A DNA stretch of 64,000 bases from Actinomycetota bacterium (GCA_021324355.1 JAJPJD010000006.1:1-64000); one strand, 5' to 3'. Shown: positions 1-8,976, counted from the stretch's first letter. Numbers and translations are program-made. The notes: generated from the letters alone by a model not told the origin.

Positions 1-127
1 AGAAGGCATCGAGGATGGCCTCGAGTTGGTTGGCGGCGGCCACCCGTTGGTCGACCAGATCGGTCCGGCTTCGCACCACGGCCCGCAGGGCCCGCGTCTC
101 GGCGCTGGCCGTCACCCCGACCCTCAT
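1..127 (-). pseudogene. IS110-family transposase fragment (partial, runs off left edge)
   Basis: Read on the minus strand from an ATG at 127, the 42 codons up to the edge contain ETRALRAVVRSRTDLVDQ followed by RVAAANQLEAILDAF. This resembles the central helical segment of IS110-type DEDD transposases (pattern TRALRALVR-R-DLV--RVA-ANQL---L-AF). The roughly 100-residue N-terminal RuvC-like catalytic part that should precede it is absent: the bases upstream belong to a plus-strand gene starting at 175. It is therefore best read as an N-terminally deleted remnant. Whether the C-terminal part survives lies outside the window. The family call rests on one short motif. Confidence 0.5.
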
Positions 128-174
128 CGAGTCACAGGAACCGTGACAGCCCCTGCACCAGAGAGGGTGGACCA

Positions 175-777
175 GTGACCGACGGACTCTCGGAGCTCGA
201 GCTCGAGCTGCGGCTGCTGCCGGGGGTGGTCGACGTCGGCTTCGGGGCGCCCGAACCGACCGGCCACGTTCCCATCACCGTGGTCGTGATGGACCCCGAG
301 GGCGATCTCCAAGACGCGGCCACCCGGGTGGCCCGAAGCTTCCGAGGTTCGGCCTCGGTCGAGGTCCTCGACCTCACCCCGCCGGCGACCGAGCCCCTGG
401 CGGCCGGGGCCGCCGACTGGCCGGACGAACGGGTGGCACTGGTCGAGAGCGCGCCTGACGGCCGGGACGGGGTCCGGGTGGTCCTGTCCTGGCAGGGCCG
501 TTCGGCCACCGGGGTGGAGGCCGCGCCGGCGCCGGTCGGCCCGGTCCGGGCCACCCTGGCCGCCCTCCAGCGGCTCGGACTGGAGGTAAAGGCCGAGGTG
601 GCCTCGATCAGCTCCGGCCGGGGCGTCGCGGGCCCGCCGGTCCGGGTGGTGCTGCGCACCGACGACGGTGCCGAGCTCGTCGGCATCGCCCGCTCGGGCA
701 GCGAGCACGAGTCGGCCGCCCGGGCCACCCTGGCCGCGTTCAACCGCTACCTGCGGCACCGGGCCGGGCGGGGCTGA
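175..777 (+). CDS. Conserved-looking protein of unknown function (200 aa)
   Basis: I do not recognise this gene. It starts with GTG after a purine-rich stretch (GAGAGGGTGG) and encodes 200 residues with no membrane segment or signal peptide. Two small alpha/beta-like parts are visible. Residues about 1-70 (LPGVVDVGF, then a strand-rich VPITVVVMDPEG) look like a small ferredoxin-like fold. Residues about 120-195 (VRATLAALQRLGLEV, strands, then a helix with ESAARATLAAFNRYL) look like a second compact domain. The two are joined by an acidic, Pro/Ala-rich linker. Codon use is typical of the region. It lies just upstream of the fusion-enzyme gene on the same strand, 151 bases away, so a functional link is possible but unproven. 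Confidence 0.6.
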   Translation: MTDGLSELELELRLLPGVVDVGFGAPEPTGHVPITVVVMDPEGDLQDAATRVARSFRGSASVEVLDLTPPATEPLAAGAADWPDERVALVESAPDGRDGVRVVLSWQGRSATGVEAAPAPVGPVRATLAALQRLGLEVKAEVASISSGRGVAGPPVRVVLRTDDGAELVGIARSGSEHESAARATLAAFNRYLRHRAGRG

Positions 778-928
778 GCCGGTGGGCGCCAAGTTGGACC
801 GTTCAACGCTGTAGGGGGCCGTATCGCTCCCAAATCCCATTGATGTGGTTTACCATGATGGGCTCCGAGGCAGCGTGGGAGCCCAGCGCGTCGAGCCAGG
901 GACAGATCGCGAAGCGGGAGGACGGGCC

Positions 929-3811
929 ATGAACCGGGCCACCTTGCCGGCTACCAGCCAGCTGCTGGGGAACGGCTTCTACGACGAGACGACCGAGCTC
1001 ACCTTCGAGTTCCACCACCCGCGGGCCCGGCCCGACGTGTGGGCCGAGTACCTCGACGGGGCGACCGCCGCCTACGCCAAGTACGGCGTGGGCGAGGTGA
1101 TCGACCGAGACGCGCTGGAAGACGGCTCCAGCGTCTCGGTGTTCATCGTCGGGCGGCGGGCCGACGGCACGGTTGGCTCCGGGGTGCGCTTCCACGGCCC
1201 GCTCAACGGGATCGAGGAGTCCTCCTCGCTCATCGAGATGGCCAGCTCCTCGGAGATCGATCGGCTGCGCGCGCAGGTGGCCAGTTTCATTGCCCACGGC
1301 GTGCTCGAGATCAAGGGGGCCTGGAGCCTGGTCAAAGGGTCTGCGCCCCACTCCACCTTCACCAGCCTGAACCGGTGCCTCGTCCATACCCTGCATTGGC
1401 TGCGCTGCGAGCACGCCATCGCCACCATCGCCGAGCAGCACATCGAACCGCTGGTCGCTGGCGGTGCGTACCTGCTCGGGGCGGAGAGCGTCCCGTTCCC
1501 GAGCGAGGAGTACCGGACCGTGCTCATGGGCTGGCGCCGCTCCCGGCTGCTGGCCGGCACCGTCCCCCACCAGGTGGTGCTGGAGCGCCGCGAGCTGGTG
1601 AAGCTGGCGCCGACGCCGTGGTCCTCGGTCCGCTCGGCCTCCACCCGGCTCCAGGACCAGTGGTGGCGGCCGCTGGTCCTGGACTGCCGCTCCAGGGGGG
1701 ACCGGGCGGTGGCCGAGTGCCTGATCTCGGCGGGGACCACGGTCGTCGATCGGCTCCAGTCCCAGCGGGCCGAGCTCGACCAGCTGCGGCCGCCGGTCGA
1801 CCCCGAGCTGCGGGCGGAGCCGCCCCGCTACGTCTACTACCCCTGGCGCCGCAGCCTCCTCAAGACGGTCGGGCCGCGGTCGTTCGACCGCCTGCGGCTG
1901 GACCGGAACCGACACAAGATCACCGCCGCCGAGCAGGCCCGCCTGCGCCAGGTTCGAATCGGCGTGGTCGGCCTGAGCGTCGGCCATGCCGTCGCGCACC
2001 TCTTGGCCATGGAGGGCTTGTGCGGGGAGCTCAGGCTGGCCGATATGGACCAGCTGGCCACCACCAACCTCAACCGCATCCCAGCCACCCTGCTCGACTT
2101 GGGGCTGAACAAGGCGGTGGCCGCAGCCCGCCGGATCGCCGAGATCGACCCCTACCTCCCGGTGTCGATCTGGCCCGAAGGGCTCAACGAGGACAACCTG
2201 GCCGCGTTCTTGGACCGGTTGGACCTGGTGGTCGAGGAGTGCGACTCGATCGACATGAAGCTGCTGGTACGCGAAGCCGCTCGGGCCAGAGGGATTCCGG
2301 TGCTCATGGAGACGAGCGACCGGGGCCTGCTGGACATCGAACGCTTCGACCAGGACCCCGAGCGCGAGCCGTTCCACGGACTGCTGGCCGGGGTGCAGGC
2401 CAGCGACATTGCGGGGCTCTCGATGCGGGACAAGGTCCCCTACGTGCTGCAGATCCTCGAGCCTGAACAGGTCTCGGCTCGGGGGGCGGCATCCTTGGCC
2501 GAGGTCGGCCGATCCCTCAGCACCTGGCCCCAGCTGGCCGGCGACGTCACCTTGGGGGCAGCCACGCTCGCCGCCGCCATCCTGCGCCTGGTGCGAGACG
2601 GGGACCTGCCCTCCGGACGCCTCCGGGTCGACACCGATGCGCTCCTCGGCGCGCTCGCCGAGCCGGCCAGCCCCAAGGCCCGACCGGCCGAGCCCGAGCC
2701 GACCGACCAGCAGCCCCCGTCCGACCCGCTGCGCCTGATCGCGTTCGCGGCCAGTCGGGCCCCCTCGGGCGGCAACGTCCAGCCGTGGCGGTTCCAGCTG
2801 ACCGACCGGAGCTTCGCGGCGTTCCTCGACCCGACCAAGTCGGTCACCATGGACGTCGCCTACCGCGCCAGCTACCTCGCCGTCGGGGCCGCCCTGTTCA
2901 ACGCCACGGTGGCGGCGGCAGCCGTCGGCCGGCTGGGACCCCTCGAGCTGTTCCCCGAGGCCCGCCTGGACGGCCCGGTGGGCCTGCTCCACCTGGGCCA
3001 GGGCACCGATCCCGAGCTGGCCAGCCTGCTCGGGCCGGTGCTCGCCCGGACGACCAACCGGCGCAAGGGCACCCCGGCCCCGATCCCGGCCCCGGTGCTC
3101 CAGCGGCTGGCCGACGCGGCAGCCGCCGGCGGCGGCCAGGTCCATCTGCTCACCGACCGGGCCCAGCTGGACCAGGCCGGGGAGCTGCTGGCCGAGTCGG
3201 ACCGGCTGCGCTTCCTCACCCCCCGGCTCCACGCCGAGATGGTGGGCGAGCTGCGCTGGCCCGGGGTCGACCCGCTCGAGACCGGCATCGACGTGCGGAC
3301 CCTCGAGCTGGACCAGGCCGACCTGGCGGCCCTGGCCCTGTCCCGCCGAGCCGACGTGATGGCCCAGCTAGCCGACTGGGACGCCGGCCAGGCCCTGGGG
3401 GACAACACCCGCACGTCGGTCGCGTCGTGCTCGGGGATGGCGGTGGTCACCGCGGTCGGGTCACGGCCGATCGACTTCGTCCGCTGCGGCGCCGCGGTGA
3501 TGCGGGTGTGGCTGGCGGCCGAGGCCGCCGGCCTGGCGGTGCACCCGGTCTCCCCGCTGTTCCTCTACGCCCACCACGACGAGCACTTCGAGACCCTGGC
3601 CGGGGAGCGGTTCGGCCGGCGCCTGGCCAGGCTGGCGGCGTCGTTCGGGGAGCTGTGCCAGCTGCGCCCGGGCGAGCAGCTGGGGCTGGTCCTGCGGCTC
3701 AGCCACGCCCCTGCGCCGACGGTCAAAAGCCGGCGCCTGCCGCTCGAGGCGGTGCTGGCTGGCACCCCGCCGATGGCCGGGCCCGCTGACCGCTCTGCTA
3801 CCCATCGGTAG
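929..3811 (+). CDS. Tri-domain fusion: acyltransferase-like + ThiF/E1-like + nitroreductase (Rv1355c/MoeY-like)
   Basis: Encodes 960 residues from the ATG at 929, chosen because GGGAGGA lies six bases upstream; an in-frame ATG at 845 lacks such a site. Residues about 1-220 resemble the GNAT/FeeM-type N-acyltransferase fold (weak call). Residues about 335-590 form a Rossmann ThiF/E1-like domain: IGVVGLSVGHAVAH near 344, then ADMDQLATTNLNR near 371 and ECDSIDMK, which fit the adenylate-forming pocket. No CxxC zinc pairs are seen. Residues about 598-945 are a nitroreductase-like flavoprotein opening with ASRAPSGGNVQPWRF. The ThiF-nitroreductase order matches M. tuberculosis Rv1355c (annotated moeY; function unproven). 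An E1-like plus FMN-reductase pair also recalls the C and B proteins of thiazole/oxazole peptide synthetases, but no YcaO partner is present. The next gene is a c-di-GMP enzyme. Confidence 0.85.
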   Translation: MNRATLPATSQLLGNGFYDETTELTFEFHHPRARPDVWAEYLDGATAAYAKYGVGEVIDRDALEDGSSVSVFIVGRRADGTVGSGVRFHGPLNGIEESSSLIEMASSSEIDRLRAQVASFIAHGVLEIKGAWSLVKGSAPHSTFTSLNRCLVHTLHWLRCEHAIATIAEQHIEPLVAGGAYLLGAESVPFPSEEYRTVLMGWRRSRLLAGTVPHQVVLERRELVKLAPTPWSSVRSASTRLQDQWWRPLVLDCRSRGDRAVAECLISAGTTVVDRLQSQRAELDQLRPPVDPELRAEPPRYVYYPWRRSLLKTVGPRSFDRLRLDRNRHKITAAEQARLRQVRIGVVGLSVGHAVAHLLAMEGLCGELRLADMDQLATTNLNRIPATLLDLGLNKAVAAARRIAEIDPYLPVSIWPEGLNEDNLAAFLDRLDLVVEECDSIDMKLLVREAARARGIPVLMETSDRGLLDIERFDQDPEREPFHGLLAGVQASDIAGLSMRDKVPYVLQILEPEQVSARGAASLAEVGRSLSTWPQLAGDVTLGAATLAAAILRLVRDGDLPSGRLRVDTDALLGALAEPASPKARPAEPEPTDQQPPSDPLRLIAFAASRAPSGGNVQPWRFQLTDRSFAAFLDPTKSVTMDVAYRASYLAVGAALFNATVAAAAVGRLGPLELFPEARLDGPVGLLHLGQGTDPELASLLGPVLARTTNRRKGTPAPIPAPVLQRLADAAAAGGGQVHLLTDRAQLDQAGELLAESDRLRFLTPRLHAEMVGELRWPGVDPLETGIDVRTLELDQADLAALALSRRADVMAQLADWDAGQALGDNTRTSVASCSGMAVVTAVGSRPIDFVRCGAAVMRVWLAAEAAGLAVHPVSPLFLYAHHDEHFETLAGERFGRRLARLAASFGELCQLRPGEQLGLVLRLSHAPAPTVKSRRLPLEAVLAGTPPMAGPADRSATHR

Positions 3812-3944
3812 CCATCGCCCCAGTTCACGGCAGATCCGGAACAACCGTGCCATCAGCCGATGATCCACTTGTTGGCGCACCTGCCATCGTAAGCTTGGTT
3901 GAGCACCGGCTTCGGTCGGACCCCCAACGAGCTGCGGACGAGCG

Positions 3945-6266
3945 ATGAGCCAGCCACCTCCCACCCCGAGCGACCTGGGAGCGAGTGGCGCGGGTCGCTT
4001 CGAACCGGCCGACCCGCCGGTCATCGTGGCCGGGCTGTCCCAGCTGCTGCCGTGGTCCAAGGCCATCGTGCTGCTCCCGCTCCCCCAACACGCCCCAGTC
4101 GGGGCCGACACCACCAACTGGGTGGTCGAGGGCTACGAGGAGTCGGCCGCCTTGGCGATCGCCGAGACCATGCGGGCCCGCCTGGAGGCCGAGGGCCCGC
4201 TCGGCTACCTCGAGGTCCCCGTCGCCGGCGGTGGTCGGTTGTCGGTGTGGGCCGAGCCGGTCCGGCTGGGCCCGGGCCCGGCTGCCGGGGCGCTCGGGGT
4301 CGCCCGGGAGGCCGGGGAGGCCTGGGCGGCGGCCGACATCTCGACGGTGCGGGTGTTCGCCGCCCTGTGCGCGTCGGCGTGGGCCCGGGCGTCAGCCGAG
4401 TACCAGGGCAGCCTGGACGAGCTGGTCATCGGGGTGGCCAACCGGCTGATGGTCGCGTCGGCCGCCACCTACACCGAGACCCTGACCGAGGTGCTCACCG
4501 TCCTGGCCGAGTTCCTGCGGGCCGACACCGCCTTCATCCGCCGCAACGACCTGGTGGCCGACGTGAGCATACTGGTGGCCGAGTACCCGCCTCGGCCGGA
4601 CAAGCCCGATCCCGATCCTTTGGCGGTGGTGCCCTTCGACTCCGACCCGGTCTTCGCCGCGCTGCGGGACCTGAAGGAGCCGCTGGTGGCCCGGACCTCG
4701 GAGAACCCCGAGGAGTACAACGAACGAGTCAAGGACGCATCGGGCGTGACCGAGTTCTCCGGCGTCGCGGTCCCCCTGCTGAAGGGCGGGGTCACCGATG
4801 GGGCGCTCGGGTTCGTCATGTTCCGGGACGTCCAGTGGACCCAGCCCCAGATCAACGCCCTCCAGGCGGTGGCGTCGATGCTGGTCCAGCTGGACGCCCG
4901 CATCGACGCCGAGACCCGGCTCCAGCACCTGGCCCTCCACGACGACCTGACCGGCCTGCCCAACCGGCGGGCGCTGGTCGAGGAGCTCGAGCGGCGCCTG
5001 GCCGGGCGCACCCCGACTGCCCTGTTGTTCTTGGACATCGACCGGTTCAAGTACATGAACGACTACTTGGGCCACCTGGCCGGGGACCGGGTCCTCATCA
5101 CCACCGCCGATCGGATCCGGATGTCGGTCCGCCCCGGGGACTTCACCGCCCGGCTCGGCGGGGACGAGTTCGTGGTGGTCATGAACGGGGGTGGGGGGGA
5201 GCTGGCCGCCATGGCGACCGCCAACCGGCTGCTGTCGCTGGTCTCCAAGCCCCTCGAGGTGAGCTCCCAGCACGTCTCCCACACCGCCTCGGTCGGGATC
5301 GCGCTGGCCCAGCCGGGCGAGATGGACCCCCTGGAGCTGCTGGGCAACGCCGACGTGGCGCTGTTCGCCGCCAAGACCCAGGGGCGCAACCGGGCAGTCC
5401 TCTTCGACGACGTCCTGCGGCTGGCGATCGACGAGCGCACCGACACCGAGATGCTGCTGCGCGACGCCCTGGCCAACGGCGGCCTCCGCCTCTACTACCA
5501 GCCAGAGATCGACATGACGACCGGGCGGGTCCTGGGCGTCGAGGCCCTGGTCCGCTGCGAGCACCCCGAGCGGGGCATCATCCCGGCCGGCCAGTTCATC
5601 GCGGTGGCCGAGGAGACCGGTCTCGTCGTCGACCTCGGCCGGTGGGTGCTCGAGGAGGCCTGCCGGCAGATGAAAGTATGGCGGGACCGCTACCCCGGCC
5701 TCGACCTGCTCATGCGAGTGAACATGTCGCCGGCCCAGCTGTCGTCACCCGGCATCACCGACCACATCAGCCGCTGCCTCCGCCAGGCGAACCTGCTGGG
5801 CTCGGCGCTGTGCCTGGAGATCACCGAGCACGTGGTCATGCAGGACGTCGACCGGGCCATCGCCATCCTGGAGGACTTCCGGGCCCTCGGGGTCCGACTG
5901 GCCTTGGACGACTTCGGGACCGGGTTCAGCTCGATGGCCCAGCTGAAGCGGATCCCCATCGACACCTTGAAGATCGACATGAGCTTCGTGAACGGCCTGG
6001 CCGATGAACCGAGCGACCAGGCCATCGTCGAGGCCATCGTCCACCTGGGGGAGTCCTTCGGGCTCGAGCTGGTGGCCGAGGGAGTGGAGAACCGGCGCGA
6101 CATGGCGGCGCTGGTTCGGCTGGGCTGCACCCGGGGCCAAGGGTTCCTCCTGGCCCGTCCCTCCCCGGCGGCCGACCTCGACCCGGTGCTGTGGCGGGGC
6201 GGCATCGACCTGTCGACGCTGGGCGGCGCCCCCGCGGCCGGGGCCGGCCACCGCCGGGGCGCCTGA
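3945..6266 (+). CDS. GAF-like/GGDEF/EAL bifunctional cyclic-di-GMP enzyme (Rv1354c-like)
   Basis: 773 residues, no membrane segment, so cytosolic. Residues about 25-320 form GAF-like sensory regions. The GGDEF domain spans about 325-490 with an intact GGDEF at 405 and an RPGD allosteric I-site five residues before it, so diguanylate cyclase activity with product inhibition is expected. The EAL domain (about 505-755) keeps EALVR at 533, NMSPAQL, DDFGTGFSSM and KIDMSFV, so phosphodiesterase activity is also expected. GAF-GGDEF-EAL is the architecture of M. tuberculosis Rv1354c. The gene follows the Rv1355c-like fusion gene by 133 bases on the same strand. A TAAGCT hexamer at 3890-3895 could serve as its own -10. 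Confidence 0.93.
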   Translation: MSQPPPTPSDLGASGAGRFEPADPPVIVAGLSQLLPWSKAIVLLPLPQHAPVGADTTNWVVEGYEESAALAIAETMRARLEAEGPLGYLEVPVAGGGRLSVWAEPVRLGPGPAAGALGVAREAGEAWAAADISTVRVFAALCASAWARASAEYQGSLDELVIGVANRLMVASAATYTETLTEVLTVLAEFLRADTAFIRRNDLVADVSILVAEYPPRPDKPDPDPLAVVPFDSDPVFAALRDLKEPLVARTSENPEEYNERVKDASGVTEFSGVAVPLLKGGVTDGALGFVMFRDVQWTQPQINALQAVASMLVQLDARIDAETRLQHLALHDDLTGLPNRRALVEELERRLAGRTPTALLFLDIDRFKYMNDYLGHLAGDRVLITTADRIRMSVRPGDFTARLGGDEFVVVMNGGGGELAAMATANRLLSLVSKPLEVSSQHVSHTASVGIALAQPGEMDPLELLGNADVALFAAKTQGRNRAVLFDDVLRLAIDERTDTEMLLRDALANGGLRLYYQPEIDMTTGRVLGVEALVRCEHPERGIIPAGQFIAVAEETGLVVDLGRWVLEEACRQMKVWRDRYPGLDLLMRVNMSPAQLSSPGITDHISRCLRQANLLGSALCLEITEHVVMQDVDRAIAILEDFRALGVRLALDDFGTGFSSMAQLKRIPIDTLKIDMSFVNGLADEPSDQAIVEAIVHLGESFGLELVAEGVENRRDMAALVRLGCTRGQGFLLARPSPAADLDPVLWRGGIDLSTLGGAPAAGAGHRRGA

Positions 6267-6271
6267 GGTCC

Positions 6272-6289
6272 GCCCGGCGTTGGCCGGGC
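6272..6289. terminator. Hairpin between convergent genes
   Basis: GCCCGGC, a GTTG loop and GCCGGGC form a 7-bp GC stem between the stop of the GGDEF/EAL gene and the stop of rnj. There is no U-tract, so it is a candidate bidirectional terminator only. Confidence 0.45.
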
Positions 6290-8017
6290 TCAGACCGCCA
6301 GCACCAGCGGGATGATCATGGGACGCCGGCGGGTCCGCTCCCCGACCAGGGCCCCGACCGAGCGCCGGAGGGCACGCCCCAGCACCTCTGGGTCCCGGGC
6401 GCCATCCGCCAATGCCCCCGACACCGCCTCGGCCGCTCGCTCGACCGCCTCCTCCAGCAGGTCCTCGGCTTCGGGCGCGTGCACCCAGCCCCTGGTGATC
6501 ACCCGGGGCTTCCCCACGATCGTCGCTGCATGGAGGTCGACCGTCGCCACCACCATCACCACCCCCTCGTCGGCCAGCATCCGCCGATCGCGCAGCACCC
6601 CGTGGCCCACGTCGCCCACGGTGCCGTCGACGTAGAGGTACCCGGCCGGGACCGTGCCGTCCCGACGGAGCTCGCCGGCCTCGAGCACCAAGGCGTCGCC
6701 GTCCTCACACAAGAGCACCTGGTCGGCCGGGACCCCCATCCGCACCGCCAGCTCGGCATGGTGAACCAGGTGGCGGAACTCGCCATGGACCGGGACGAAG
6801 GCCCGGGGCCGGGCCACCGACAACAGCGTGGCCAGCTCGCCCTGCCGGGCGTGCCCGCTGGCGTGCACCGCCGCGGTGCCCGAGTGGACCACCTCGGCTC
6901 CTCGGCGGTGCAGCTCGTCGATGACCCGACCGACCGACCACTCGTTGCCCGGGATGGGGTGGGCGCTGATCACCACCACGTCACCCGGCTCGATCTGGAC
7001 TCGCTTGTTCTCGCCGGTGGCCATGAGCGACAGGGCCGACATCGGTTCGCCCTGGGACCCGGTGGAGACCACGCAGACCTCCCCGGGCTCCAGGCGCCCG
7101 ATCTCGTCGATGTCGACGAGCGCGTCGTCGGGCACCGAAAGGGACCCGAGCCCCCGGGCCAGCTCGACGTTGGCCACCATCGAGCGCCCGACGAAGGCCA
7201 CCCGTCGGCCAGCCGCCCGGGCCGCGTCGGCCACCTGCTGGACCCGGTGGATGTGGCTGGCGAAGCAGGCGACCACGATGCGCCGGTCGGCCCGGGCAGC
7301 GAACAGCTGGCGGAGGGTCTCGCCCACCGCGCTCTCAGACGGCGTGAACCCGGGCTCTTCGGCGTTGGTCGAGTCAGACAGCAGCAGCCGGATCCCAGGG
7401 TCCTCGGCCAGCGCGCCGATGCGTGCCAGATCGGTTCGCCGCCCATCCACCGGGTGCAGATCGAGCTTGAAGTCTCCCGAGTGCAGCACGACCCCCTCGG
7501 GGGTGTGGAACGCCAGGGCGAAGGCGTCGGGCACCGAGTGGGTGACCGGGATGAACTCGACCTCGCAGGGACCGATCCGTCGGCGTTCGCCGTCGGCCAC
7601 CGGCACCAGGGTGGTCCGCTCGAGCAGCCCGGCCTCCCGAATGCGGTTGCTGGCCAGGCCGACCGTCAGCTCGGAGCCGTAGATGGGGACCGACAGGTGG
7701 CGCAGCACGAAGGCGAGGCCGCCAGTGTGATCTTCGTGGCCGTGGGTGAGGACGATCCCCTCGACCCGTTCGGCGTTGTCGATCAGGTAGGAGAAGTCGG
7801 GCAGGACCAAGTCGATCCCCGGCATGTCGGGCTCGGGGAACATGATCCCGCAGTCGATGACCAGGATCCGCCCGTCGACCTCCAGGCAGGCGCAGTTGCG
7901 ACCGATCTCGCCCAACCCGCCCAAGAACACCAGGCGGACCGGCCGGGGGCGAGCAGCCGGCCGGCGCGCCCGGGACCGGCGGCGCGCCGGGCCTGCCGTG
8001 GATGCCCCCTCAGGCAA
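6290..8017 (-). CDS. rnj: Ribonuclease J
   Basis: Metallo-beta-lactamase/beta-CASP ribonuclease with 5'-exo and endonuclease activity in mRNA decay and rRNA maturation. The zinc motif THGHEDH is at residues 91-97, preceded by the strand VRLVFLGGLGEIGRN and DCGIMFPE. The beta-CASP segment includes LLSDSTNAEEPG and the C-terminal half has VHASGHARQGE and VPVHGEFRHL. A TTG start at 8017 gives 575 residues, close to other actinobacterial RNase J proteins. It overlaps the dapA stop by 8 bases, so translation is probably coupled. A longer reading into dapA adds 54 residues with no family support. dapA-rnj is a common actinobacterial pair; the ftsK that often follows is replaced here by the convergent GGDEF/EAL gene. 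Confidence 0.95.
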   Translation of the reverse strand: MPEGASTAGPARRRSRARRPAARPRPVRLVFLGGLGEIGRNCACLEVDGRILVIDCGIMFPEPDMPGIDLVLPDFSYLIDNAERVEGIVLTHGHEDHTGGLAFVLRHLSVPIYGSELTVGLASNRIREAGLLERTTLVPVADGERRRIGPCEVEFIPVTHSVPDAFALAFHTPEGVVLHSGDFKLDLHPVDGRRTDLARIGALAEDPGIRLLLSDSTNAEEPGFTPSESAVGETLRQLFAARADRRIVVACFASHIHRVQQVADAARAAGRRVAFVGRSMVANVELARGLGSLSVPDDALVDIDEIGRLEPGEVCVVSTGSQGEPMSALSLMATGENKRVQIEPGDVVVISAHPIPGNEWSVGRVIDELHRRGAEVVHSGTAAVHASGHARQGELATLLSVARPRAFVPVHGEFRHLVHHAELAVRMGVPADQVLLCEDGDALVLEAGELRRDGTVPAGYLYVDGTVGDVGHGVLRDRRMLADEGVVMVVATVDLHAATIVGKPRVITRGWVHAPEAEDLLEEAVERAAEAVSGALADGARDPEVLGRALRRSVGALVGERTRRRPMIIPLVLAV

Positions 8018-8915
8018 CCGGGATGCCCAGCCGTTCGAGCACGCCCCGGGCGGCTTCGTCCAGGGCGGCAGGGGCCGGGCCGAGGGGGTCCCGGCACTGC
8101 CCGACCGCCAGCCCCAGGGCACGGCATGCGGCCTTGGCCGGGAGGGGGTTGGGAAACGCCTCGGTCGACTCGAAGGCAAAGGACTCGAGCAGGCGAGCCA
8201 ACACCGCCCGGGCCCCGCTCAGGTCGCCCTTTCTGAACGCGGCCAGCATCTCGGCCATCTCCCGGCCGGCCCAGTGGGCGGCCACGCTGACCACCCCCAC
8301 CGCCCCGACCGCCAGCATGGGCAACGCCAGATCGTCGTCGCCGCAGTAGACCTCGAAGCGGGCCGGGGTGAGGGCGTCCAGGCGAGCGGCCCTGGCCAGG
8401 TCCTTGGTCGAGTCCTTCACTGCGACCACGGTCTCGACCGAGCAGGCCAGTTCGACCAGGGTCTCGAGGGCGATGGCCCGGCCGGTGCGGACCGGGATGT
8501 CGTAGACCATGACCGGCAGGTCGGTCGCCGCCGCCACCGCCTCGAAGTGGCGCCGCACGCCGGCCTGGGACGGACGGCTGTAGTACGGGGTGACGATCAG
8601 CAGCCCGTCGACCCCGGCCTTGGCGGCCTTGCGGGCGAGCTGCACCGAGTGGGCGGTGTCGTTGGTGCCGGCACCGGCCACCACCGGGACCTCGACGGCC
8701 TCCCTGACCGCCCGCCAGAGGGTGAACTTCTCCCGGTCGCTCAACGTGGGGGCCTCGCCGGTCGTCCCCGACACCACCAGGCCCTGGCTGCCGTGATCGA
8801 CCAGCCACCGGGCCAGGTGCTGCGCACCCTCCGGGTCCAGCTCGCCGTCGCGGTCAAACGGGGTCACCATCGCGGTGAGCAGGGCGCCGAAGCGGCCACG
8901 GTGCTCCGGTTCCAT
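8010..8915 (-). CDS. dapA: 4-hydroxy-tetrahydrodipicolinate synthase
   Basis: Condenses pyruvate with aspartate semialdehyde, the first committed step of the diaminopimelate/lysine pathway, in the cytosol. It is a 301-residue TIM barrel. The Schiff-base lysine is K167 (VAVKDSTK), with Y138 (VMVYDIPVRTG) and the SGTTGEAPTLS loop near T51-T52 in the expected places, plus TPYYSRP at 109-115. The start is the ATG at 8915, placed 7 bases after a TGG-TACCCT promoter element, which predicts a leaderless mRNA. The stop overlaps the rnj start. The partner gene dapB is about 6 kb away on the same strand. Confidence 0.96.
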   Translation of the reverse strand: MEPEHRGRFGALLTAMVTPFDRDGELDPEGAQHLARWLVDHGSQGLVVSGTTGEAPTLSDREKFTLWRAVREAVEVPVVAGAGTNDTAHSVQLARKAAKAGVDGLLIVTPYYSRPSQAGVRRHFEAVAAATDLPVMVYDIPVRTGRAIALETLVELACSVETVVAVKDSTKDLARAARLDALTPARFEVYCGDDDLALPMLAVGAVGVVSVAAHWAGREMAEMLAAFRKGDLSGARAVLARLLESFAFESTEAFPNPLPAKAACRALGLAVGQCRDPLGPAPAALDEAARGVLERLGIPVA

Positions 8916-8922
8916 CGGGCTC

Positions 8923-8931
8923 AGGGTACCA
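8923..8931 (-). promoter_or_regulatory. Extended -10 promoter for dapA-rnj (leaderless)
   Basis: On the minus strand TGG precedes the hexamer TACCCT (8928-8923), an extended -10 of the form TGN-TANNNT. Seven bases separate it from the dapA ATG, so the predicted +1 falls on or next to the start codon. No convincing -35 was seen. Confidence 0.55.
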
Positions 8932-8943
8932 GCGGCAGTGGCG

Positions 8944-8970
8944 GGCGCCCCGGTAGCGGACCGGGGCGCC
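8944..8970 (-). terminator. Strong hairpin downstream of the ferritin-like gene
   Basis: GGCGCCCCGGT and ACCGGGGCGCC pair perfectly (11 bp, 5-base loop) in the 61-base gap between the ferritin-like gene stop and the dapA start. There is no U-tract, so it may terminate weakly or act as a 3' stabiliser. Confidence 0.55.
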
Positions 8971-8976
8971 GCTGCC

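Noticed and set aside
845-857. Weak inverted repeat CCCAT/ATGGG and TACCAT as a promoter/operator for the fusion gene
   Set aside because: Arms of only five bases and no acceptable -35; too weak to annotate.
1946-1962. tRNA T-loop-like string GGTTCGAATC
   Set aside because: It lies inside the Rossmann coding sequence of the fusion gene with no cloverleaf around it.
803-3232. Long minus-strand open frame opposite the fusion-enzyme gene
   Set aside because: Pro/Gly/Arg-rich translation without family features; a by-product of GC-rich codons on the other strand.
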